DNA of 18,080 nt from JAZSQT01 sp045538075 (GTDB lineage Bacteria > Chrysiogenota > Deferribacteres > Deferribacterales > Mucispirillaceae): positions 1-18,080 of the forward strand of contig JAZSQT010000035.1 in assembly GCA_045538075.1 (NCBI GenBank). Direction: 5' to 3'. The translations under genes and the position numbers were made by a program. This document shows positions 1 to 6,233 of this stretch, piece after piece. Under the pieces are notes generated by a model. That model saw only the letters and a program-made list of their open reading frames with translations. It did no database searches and was not told where the DNA came from. The number at the start of each line of letters is the position of its first letter. The stretch's first letter is position 1.

Positions 1-93
1 CTGAGTTCAAAAATTGTATTCTTTAAGCAGATGGTTATCCTTTCAATACTATTTAAAAATTAAAATTTATTTATTATTTCAGATTTAAATAAA

Positions 94-129
94 AGAAAGT
101 TTTATAATTAGGTGATTTTAAAACTTTCT
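94..129 (-). terminator. Possible intrinsic terminator downstream of aldehyde dehydrogenase
   Basis: A perfect 11-bp stem is formed by 94-104 and 119-129, with a 14-base loop. Read on the minus strand, the hairpin is followed by a T-rich stretch (TTTATTTAAA). It lies about 100 bases beyond the aldehyde dehydrogenase stop codon, in the right orientation to end that transcript. The stem is A/T-rich, so the termination strength is uncertain. The palindromic element at 130-203 lies between it and the gene. Confidence 0.45.
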
Positions 130-203
130 AGATTACTTCGTCGTTTTACTCCTCGTAATGACATAAAAAAGTCTCTGGAAGGAGCAAAGCGACGTGGCAG
201 TCC
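130..203. repeat. Imperfect long palindrome, dispersed-repeat-like element
   Basis: The segments CGTCGTTTTACTCCT (139-153) and AGGAGCAAAGCGACG (180-194) are inverted copies of each other with 13 of 15 positions complementary, separated by 26 bases. The flanking bases show weaker complementarity. The element is visibly richer in G and C than its surroundings. It resembles the short palindromic intergenic elements with a GAGGAG...CGACG core that occur in many copies in some bacterial genomes (from general knowledge; not checked). It sits just after the stop codon of the aldehyde dehydrogenase and could fold at the 3' end of that transcript. Only one copy is visible here, so the repeat status is an inference. 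Confidence 0.5.
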
Positions 204-226
204 ATAAAATATATAAAAATTTAATT

Positions 227-1591
227 CTAAAATTTTTCAAAAAATTTAAATAGTTTGATTTTATTTATGTATGGAGGGTATTTAAAAGGTAAATCTAAAA
301 AGAAAGGTTTTTTTACTATACTTTTAGTGTTAGAAAAATCATCAAAACCAGCTTTGCCATGATATTTTCCCATACCACTATTACCAACGCCACCAAAAGG
401 CAAATTGTGGGGCATAAGATGAACTATAGTATCATTTACGCAACCACCACCGTAAGAAATATTTGTAATAATTTTATTAATATTAATTTTGTTATTTGAA
501 AAAATATATAATGCAAGGGATTTTTCTTTTTCTTTTAAAGATAGAATAAGGTTATCTAAATTGTCGTAATTTATGATAGGTAAGATTGGAGAAAAAATTT
601 CTTCTTTTAAAAGAGGGCTATCACTTTGAGGGTTATCAATTAAAGTGGCTTCAATTTTTAATTTTTCATCATCAAAATTGCCACCGAAAATTATTGTTTC
701 GTTATCAAGCAACTTTTTAGCCCTATCGTAATGGTGTTTAGTTATTATTTTTGGATATAGGGGATTATTTAATAAATCGTTGCCATAAAATTTTTCTATA
801 TAAAAAATAAGTTTTTTAATTAATAAATCTTTAACGGAAGAGTGAACAAAAATATAGTCTGGAGCAACACAAGTTTGACCTGCATTAATAAGTTTGCCCC
901 AAATTATTCTTTTTGCTGTTATATCAATATTGGCTGATTCATCAACTATACATGGGCTTTTGCCACCAAGTTCTAATGTAACAGAAGTAAGATTTTTTGT
1001 TGCTTTTTCCATTACAATTTTGCCAACAGTAGAATTGCCAGTAAAGAAAATTTTGTCAAATTTTTCGTTTAATAATTTAGTGCTTTCAGAAACTCCACCA
1101 GTTACGACTGCAATATAATCTTCTTCAAAATTTTTAGATATTATATTTTCTAACAAGTTAGATGAGTTAGTAGAATATTCTGAGGGTTTTAATATAGCAC
1201 AACAACCTGCTGCAATAGCCGTTGCAAGAGGGCATAAAGAAAGCTGAATAGGGTAGTTCCATGGAGAAATAATAAGAGAAAGTCCAAGAGGCTCTTTATA
1301 AATAAAAGCAGATGAAGGAAAAATAGTAATAGGTGAGGCAACTTTTTTAGGTTTCATTAATGACTTTAAATTTGAAATAAAATATTTTATTTCTTTTTTT
1401 ATAATCATTATTTCTGTCATATAGCTTTCAGATTCTGATTTGTTTAAATCTTTGTATAACGCTTCTGCTATTAAATTTTCATTTTGACACACTATATTAT
1501 ATAGTTTCTTTAATTGTTTTAACCTAAAATTGTAATCTAATGTTTTGTTTGAATTAAAAAAATTTCATTGTTTATTAATTAACTCTTTCAT
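227..1591 (-). pseudogene. Aldehyde dehydrogenase (class 3 type), interrupted by in-frame TGA
   Basis: NAD(P)-dependent oxidation of an aldehyde to a carboxylate. The original start is best placed at ATG 1589-1591, which has a good ribosome-binding site (AAGGGA) and a promoter upstream. After eight codons (MKELINKQ) an in-frame TGA (1565-1567) interrupts the frame. Beyond it the frame stays open, NFFNSNKT and onward, matching the usual N-terminal helix of this family, to a TAG at 227-229. Counting the TGA position, the product would be 454 residues, which is normal for class 3 enzymes. Motifs are preserved: PWNYP with Asn112, ELGGKSP with Glu207, and GQTCVAP with the nucleophile Cys241. Without readthrough the first in-frame alternative is a GTG at 1490-1492, which has no visible ribosome-binding site and would remove the first helix. 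CGA or AGA to TGA is the simplest origin. The gene is either a recent pseudogene or carries a sequencing error. The family assignment is secure; the substrate is unknown. Confidence 0.8.
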
Positions 1592-1610
1592 ATATTTTTC
1601 CCTTACTTTT

Positions 1611-1639
1611 ATTTTATTAATTAAAAGTATATTTTTCAA
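1611..1639 (-). promoter_or_regulatory. Putative promoter of the aldehyde dehydrogenase
   Basis: On the minus strand TTGAAA (1634-1639), a 17-base spacer and TAAAAT (1611-1616) form a sigma-70-type promoter. It lies between the ccmF terminator and the ATG at 1591. This placement supports the longer gene start upstream of the in-frame TGA. Confidence 0.5.
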
Positions 1640-1640
1640 T

Positions 1641-1675
1641 AAAAAAGCCGACTTATATATTTTAGAAGTCGGCTT
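1641..1675 (-). terminator. Intrinsic terminator of ccmF
   Basis: AAGCCGACTT (1645-1654) and AAGTCGGCTT (1666-1675) form a 10-bp perfect stem with an 11-base loop. Read on the minus strand the hairpin runs into a T tract (the A run at 1641-1646 on the plus strand). It follows the ccmF stop by about 35 bases and separates ccmF from the aldehyde dehydrogenase promoter. Confidence 0.85.
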
Positions 1676-1709
1676 ATAAATATGAATAAGGAGGGAAAAT
1701 TATAATTTA

Positions 1710-3626
1710 TTAATTATTTTTTTTACCTTTGCGAAAATTAAATACTGCGTAAAATCCACCTATAACCATCATTACGCAACCAGCCCATATCCATACAATA
1801 AAAGGTTGGAATATAGCTTGAACTCTAACTAAATTCTGTTCTATATCAAAGCCAGATAAGATGAAATATAAGTCGCCATGAAACATTGAATAGTATGCTA
1901 CTTCTGCAAATATGTTTTCTTCTCCGTTATATTCACGCATTTCTGGATAAGCCTCTGATATAAACTCTTTATTTTTATAAATTTTTATTGGAAGATAGTT
2001 TGAAATATAGTTTGCACCTTTTTCTGTGTGAATTTTACCAATTTCAAAATCGTAACTATCAAGGCTAATAAGACTATCTTGGTTAACTACTTCATCTACT
2101 TTTTTATTATAAAAAGCACTCATAGTAACACCAAAAGCCATAACAGCAACGGCAAGATGGATAAACATTGCTGCATAAAATTTATTCATTGTAACAATAG
2201 ATTTTATGCCATTTAATTTTATCATACTAAAGGCTTTTTGCACCGTAGTAAAAAAAGAAAAAGCAATAAAAGCTATAAGTATTAATGGAGCAAGGAGAGT
2301 ATAGCCTAAAATAATTGCTACTATAACGGCACATATTGAAAATATTGCTGAAGGTATAAGCATTTTAAAAAAGTTACTTGCTTTTTGACCACCGAAAGGA
2401 ATCATAGGTCCTATACCACTAGCAAAAAGTATAGCCATGAAAAAAGGCATTGATACTCTGTTAAAATAAGATAAACCAACAGTAACTTTTTCTTTTCCAA
2501 AAAGTTCTGAAAGCCATGGTAAGAATGTTCCAAAAAGAATAACGAAAGCAATACCTACAAAAAGCCAGTTAGCAATAAAGAATATGCCTTCTTTAGATAA
2601 ATATTGAAACTCTTCTTTATCTTCAAAAACTCTTCTATTTTTATACATTGCAAAAATATAAATTACAGCACTAATTAATATAAACCATAAGAAGAAAGAA
2701 CCAATAACGTTTCTACCAAAGCTATGGACAGATTCAATTACTCCACTTCTTGTAATAAATGTTCCTAATATGGTAAGTTCAAAAGTTATTAAAATGAGGG
2801 CAAAAGTCCAGCCTTTCATTTTGTTTCTGCGTTCGTAAAGATAAGCTGAATGCATAAAAGCAGTAGCAGTAAACCATGGTATAAGAGACGCATTTTCTAC
2901 TGGGTCCCAAGCCCAATATCCACCCCAACCAAGTTCAACGTATGCCCACCAGCCACCAATTACGATACCCATAGTTAAGAATACCCAAATAATAAGTGTC
3001 CAACTTCTCGTTAGTTTAATCCAATCTGTTGAGAAATCTTTATTTAAAAGAGCTGCAAAAGCATGGGCAAAAACTATGTTAAATCCAACGTAACCAACGT
3101 ATAATGTAGGAGGGTGGATAACCATACCAGGATTTTGTAACATTGGATTCATTCCACTACCATCACGAGGGATAAAAGCCATTGGTTCAAAAGGGTTTTG
3201 AACGAAAGCAACAAGCATTATAAAAAATAAACTTGATATTGAGCCAACTAAATAAACTATAGCACGATAATTAACGTCTTTATCTTTAAGCCTATAAATT
3301 TCTATTGCTACAAATATAACTAATAACAAAGCCCATAAAAGTAGAGAACCAGCTTGCCCAGCCCAAAAGGCAGTAAGTTTATAAGATAACGGCAAAGAAA
3401 GGTCTGTATATTGAGCAACGTATTTAATAGAAAAATCACTAATAGCAAGGGCTATAGTCAATATTATAGATGCGATAATAATAGCACCTACAGAAATTAA
3501 AAAAGTTAGATTACCTAATTTTAGGTAAGATTCTGATTTGTCCTTATACGCTAAAGCATATAAAACTGATGCACCTAATGCAGCAAATAAAGCTAATAGT
3601 TGCAATAAAAGTCCAGCAGTACCCAC
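1710..3626 (-). CDS. ccmF: Cytochrome c maturation protein CcmF (haem lyase subunit)
   Basis: CcmF is a polytopic inner-membrane protein that takes haem from holo-CcmE and, with CcmH/CcmI, attaches it to apocytochrome c in the periplasm. The 638-residue product has many hydrophobic segments. It carries the WWD signature (WGGYWAWDP, residues 234-242), the GMVIHPPTLYVGYVG segment with His171, and further conserved histidines at 259, 301 and 490, at spacings matching the four haem-related histidines of the family. The start is a GTG (3624-3626) preceded six bases upstream by a strong AGAGGTG ribosome-binding site. The related NrfE/CcmF-like proteins share this fold, so a role in a dedicated nitrite-reductase system cannot be excluded. 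No other ccm gene is in the window. The gene lies 55 bases downstream of the interrupted histidine kinase on the same strand, so it may share that transcript. A terminator at 1641-1675 follows. Confidence 0.93.
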   Translation of the reverse strand: MGTAGLLLQLLALFAALGASVLYALAYKDKSESYLKLGNLTFLISVGAIIIASIILTIALAISDFSIKYVAQYTDLSLPLSYKLTAFWAGQAGSLLLWALLLVIFVAIEIYRLKDKDVNYRAIVYLVGSISSLFFIMLVAFVQNPFEPMAFIPRDGSGMNPMLQNPGMVIHPPTLYVGYVGFNIVFAHAFAALLNKDFSTDWIKLTRSWTLIIWVFLTMGIVIGGWWAYVELGWGGYWAWDPVENASLIPWFTATAFMHSAYLYERRNKMKGWTFALILITFELTILGTFITRSGVIESVHSFGRNVIGSFFLWFILISAVIYIFAMYKNRRVFEDKEEFQYLSKEGIFFIANWLFVGIAFVILFGTFLPWLSELFGKEKVTVGLSYFNRVSMPFFMAILFASGIGPMIPFGGQKASNFFKMLIPSAIFSICAVIVAIILGYTLLAPLILIAFIAFSFFTTVQKAFSMIKLNGIKSIVTMNKFYAAMFIHLAVAVMAFGVTMSAFYNKKVDEVVNQDSLISLDSYDFEIGKIHTEKGANYISNYLPIKIYKNKEFISEAYPEMREYNGEENIFAEVAYYSMFHGDLYFILSGFDIEQNLVRVQAIFQPFIVWIWAGCVMMVIGGFYAVFNFRKGKKNN

Positions 3627-3681
3627 TAATTCACCTCTTTAAAATAAAAGTATTAAAGTATAAAATAAAATTGTGTAAAAA

Positions 3682-5043
3682 TTATGTAGATTGTTGATTT
3701 TTATTAAAGATTACTCTGAATGTTGAGCCTATATTAATTTTGCTTTCTAATTCAATTTTAAATTTTAATGTATCGGCTATTTTTTTAACTATTGCAAGCC
3801 CTAATCCAGCACCACCAGTATCACGGTTTCTTGATTTTTCTACACGATAAAATCTTTCAAAAATATTTTCATAATCATCACTACTTATGCCTATTCCAGT
3901 ATCAATTACTACATGTATAATAAAATTAATTTTTTCATAAGTGTTTATTGTTATGCAACCAGTTTCTGTAAATTTCTAAGCATTAGATACTAAATTTAAT
4001 ATAAGTTGCGTTAATTTATCTTTTTCTGTATAAACTATCAAATTTTCTTGTAAATTTAAGTGTAATATAAGGTTTTTTCTTTTTAAAGCACCTTCAAAAG
4101 TATCTGTAATTGATTTTACTGTTTTAGATAAATCTATTGCAGATATATTTATTATAAAATTTTCTGTTTCAACTTCAGTAATTTTTTCTATTTCTCTGAT
4201 TAATCCAGTAAGTCGCTCCATTTCTTGCAAAATACTTTCAAGCCTTTCGTTATTTATAGGTAAAACTCCGTCAATCATTCCTTCTAATTGGTTTTGAATA
4301 ACATTTATTGGAGTTCGCAGTTCATGGGATATATTGGTTGTTAATTCTTTTCTTAAATTTTCTTGAGATAGTAAAGATTTTCTTAATCTGTCGAGACTTT
4401 CAGCAAGGCTTGCAATTTCTTTTACAGAAAAGTTTTTATTAAATTCTATATTTAAATTGCCATTAGTCATTTGGTCGGCAACATTTTTTAGCCTACTAAC
4501 AGGTTCAGAAAGTCTGTTAGATATTATTAAAAGTAGTGGTAAAGTAATAATTAGTGTAACTAATAAAGAAAAAAGTGTTCCATAAGCAATATTTGTTTTA
4601 AAAGTAATATCTTTAGGCGAATAAATATGATCTGTAAATTGACCGATATTTATTCTAGCAACCATTCTATCATTATAAATTACTGGGTGAATATCTCTAT
4701 AATACTTGTGGGCTTCATTTTCACAACACGGTTCAATATTATTTTCTGTAGTCCAAATAAGGTTGCCATGAGGGTCTATAATCGTAAAATAGCTTTCGTT
4801 TTCTTTTGCTATTTTTCCAATTTCATCTCCATTAAAATTTTTCCATGTTCTATTTTTGCTATAGTAATCTTCAAAATATTTTACAATCATTTGATGAGTA
4901 TTAGCTTGAGCAGTCCATATATAATCGTAGAAAGATTTTTCAATAGCAGTTCTCATTATTAAAGATAGTAAAATTAGTGAGACTATAGCAATAAGAAGAA
5001 AGGCAATAATAAATTGTTTTTTTATGCTAAAATTTATTTTCAT
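3682..5043 (-). pseudogene. Sensor histidine kinase, interrupted by in-frame TAG
   Basis: Membrane sensor kinase partner of the response regulator just upstream, whose stop it overlaps (ATGA). Residues 9-30 form the first membrane segment and about 152-175 the second. Between them is a periplasmic region with a CC pair (residues 106-107) and nearby His residues. A HAMP region (about 172-225) leads to the dimerization helix with the phospho-acceptor His240 (ISHELRTP). The N-box begins normally (LILNLVSNA, to residue 355) and then meets TAG at 3976-3978. The same frame continues KFTETG and on through the G1 box (DTGIG), F box (FERFYRVEKS) and G2 box (GAGLGLAIVKK) to TAA at 3682-3684. The full product would be about 453 residues. 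The truncated 355-residue form lacks most of the ATP-binding domain and should be inactive. The usual residue after NA in this motif is Leu, Ile or Tyr; TTG or TAT/TAC to TAG is a single change. It is a recent nonsense allele, a sequencing error, or a read-through site. Confidence 0.85.
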
Positions 5044-5735
5044 TGTTTTTTGCCGTTAAATTTATAACCAAATCCGTATTGGGTAATGATATATTTTGGT
5101 GATTTAGGGTTATCTTCAATTTTATGTCGTAAATTTTTAATATGAGAATCTATGGCTCTATCGTATCCATCAAAAGATGAGCCAATAGCATTATCAATCA
5201 ATTGTTCCCTTGAAAAATATTTTCCATTATTTTTGCTTAAAAAAGATAAAATTTTAAATTCGTTAGGAGTTAAAGTAATTTCTATATTATTTTTATATAC
5301 TGCTGGAGTGTCATAATCAATAGATAACCCATTGTTAAATTTAATAATTTTATTATCAATTTCTACTATAGTTCGCCTTAAAATTGCTTTTATTCTTGCT
5401 AAAAGTTCACGAGGAGAAAAAGGTTTTATTAAGTAATCATCTGCACCAATATTTAATCCATTAATTTTAGAATCTTCAGAACTTTTAGCAGTAAGCATAA
5501 TAATAGGCACATCAGAATCTTGACGTATTTTTTTGCAAATTTCTTCTCCAGTTATATCTGGCAACATTAAATCTAATACTATTAAATCGTATCTATTTTC
5601 ATTAAAAATTTGTAAAGCATCACTGCCAAGCATAGCGTAATCAACAGTAAATCCATCTTTTTCAAGATATGCTTTTACTGCTTCAACAACTTTAATTTCA
5701 TCTTCAATAATTAATACTTTCAATTGTGTATTCAT
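5040..5735 (-). CDS. OmpR-type two-component response regulator
   Basis: Cytoplasmic DNA-binding response regulator of 231 residues. The receiver domain (residues about 5-118) has the acidic pair Glu11-Asp12, the phospho-acceptor Asp55 (VLDLMLPD), Thr82 and Lys104 (LIKPF). A winged-helix DNA-binding domain follows (about 130-231), with the ITLTPNEFKIL and YGFGYKF motifs typical of the OmpR/PhoB subfamily. The start is placed at ATG 5733-5735 (MNTQLKVLIIEDE). A longer open frame to 5795 exists, but its extra 20 residues do not fit the family and would overlap the divergent promoter. The stop TGA overlaps the kinase ATG by four bases, implying translational coupling. The gene is transcribed divergently from an ArsR-type regulator and a zinc-type exporter, so a metal-stress role is plausible but not shown. 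Its partner kinase is interrupted by a nonsense codon. Confidence 0.92.
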   Translation of the reverse strand: MNTQLKVLIIEDEIKVVEAVKAYLEKDGFTVDYAMLGSDALQIFNENRYDLIVLDLMLPDITGEEICKKIRQDSDVPIIMLTAKSSEDSKINGLNIGADDYLIKPFSPRELLARIKAILRRTIVEIDNKIIKFNNGLSIDYDTPAVYKNNIEITLTPNEFKILSFLSKNNGKYFSREQLIDNAIGSSFDGYDRAIDSHIKNLRHKIEDNPKSPKYIITQYGFGYKFNGKKQ

Positions 5736-5766
5736 AAAATTCTCAAGAAGTAATTCGTAAATTAAT

Positions 5767-5795
5767 AATTTAAAAGAGTTTTTTATTATTGACAA
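5767..5795 (-). promoter_or_regulatory. Putative promoter of the response regulator-kinase operon
   Basis: On the minus strand TTGTCA (5790-5795), a 17-base spacer and TAAATT (5767-5772) form a plausible promoter ahead of the ATG at 5735. Its -35 box overlaps the -35 box of the divergent promoter on the opposite strand, so the two promoters probably compete or are co-regulated. Confidence 0.45.
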
Positions 5796-5816
5796 GTAAT
5801 TAATACTTGTTAATAT
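5789..5816 (+). promoter_or_regulatory. Promoter of the arsR-type regulator and exporter operon
   Basis: A consensus -35 box TTGACA (5789-5794), a 16-base spacer and a -10 box TAATAT (5811-5816) lie on the plus strand. The spacer holds an inverted repeat ACAAGTA/TACTTGT (5792-5798 and 5804-5810). Initiation is expected near 5823, inside the 20-bp palindrome. Confidence 0.7.
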
Positions 5817-5834
5817 ATCATCATATGATGATAT
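5815..5834. promoter_or_regulatory. Putative ArsR-family operator (20-bp perfect palindrome)
   Basis: ATATCATCATATGATGATAT is a perfect palindrome that overlaps the 3' half of the -10 box and the expected transcription start. This is the usual place for an autorepressing ArsR/SmtB-family operator. It lies immediately before the regulator gene. Metal-free repressor would block the promoter, and metal binding would release it. Binding is inferred from position and symmetry. Confidence 0.7.
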
Positions 5835-5853
5835 GAGTAAAGGTATATGTTTT

Positions 5854-6213
5854 ATGGACGATAGGCAAGATTTATCTATTAAAGTAGTTAATAAGGGTGA
5901 TGTAGAACAGGCAATATCTGCCTTACCAGATGCTTATACTGTGGCTGGGTTAGAATTGTTTTTCAAGATTTTTGCTGATTCTACAAGGATAAAAATATTA
6001 TCGGCACTTTTAAGTGTAGAGTTATGTGTTCACGATTTATGTATAGTTTTAGAAATGAAGCAATCTACAGTATCTCAACAATTAAGGGTTTTGCGTCAGA
6101 TGAGGCTTGTAAAATCTCGCCAAGAAGGGAAAAATATTTTTTATAGTTTAGACGATATTCATATTAATGAAATTTTGCGAATGGGTTTAGAACATATTAG
6201 TGAAAAAAGATAG
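5854..6213 (+). CDS. ArsR/SmtB-family metal-responsive repressor (zinc-type sensor)
   Basis: Small winged-helix repressor that leaves its operator when it binds metal. The start is placed at ATG 5854-5856, which has an AAAGG ribosome-binding site about ten bases upstream and gives 119 residues. An in-frame ATG at 5833 lies inside the operator palindrome and has no ribosome-binding site. The helix-turn-helix is the QSTVSQQLRVLRQMRLV segment. The C-terminal helix holds DIH...HISE, exactly the Asp-x-His-x10-His-x2-Glu pattern of the alpha-5 zinc site of SmtB-type sensors. The alpha-3 motif reads ELCVHDLC where cadmium/lead sensors have ELCVCDL, so one Cys is replaced by His. These features favour zinc sensing through alpha-5. 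It is 20 bases upstream of the exporter gene and ends in TAG. Confidence 0.93.
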   Translation: MDDRQDLSIKVVNKGDVEQAISALPDAYTVAGLELFFKIFADSTRIKILSALLSVELCVHDLCIVLEMKQSTVSQQLRVLRQMRLVKSRQEGKNIFYSLDDIHINEILRMGLEHISEKR

Positions 6214-6233
6214 AGTAATATAATGGTAATGTT

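Noticed and set aside
227..5043. Alternative genetic code or selenocysteine to explain the in-frame TGA and TAG
   Set aside because: The response regulator ends in TGA and the ArsR-type gene in TAG at normal family lengths, and the aldehyde dehydrogenase site is not a known selenocysteine position.
5736..5795. Longer N-terminus of the response regulator starting at 5795
   Set aside because: The added residues do not fit the family and would be encoded within the divergent promoter boxes.
5833..5853. Earlier ATG of the ArsR-type gene
   Set aside because: It lies inside the operator palindrome near the expected transcription start and has no ribosome-binding site; the ATG at 5854 has one.
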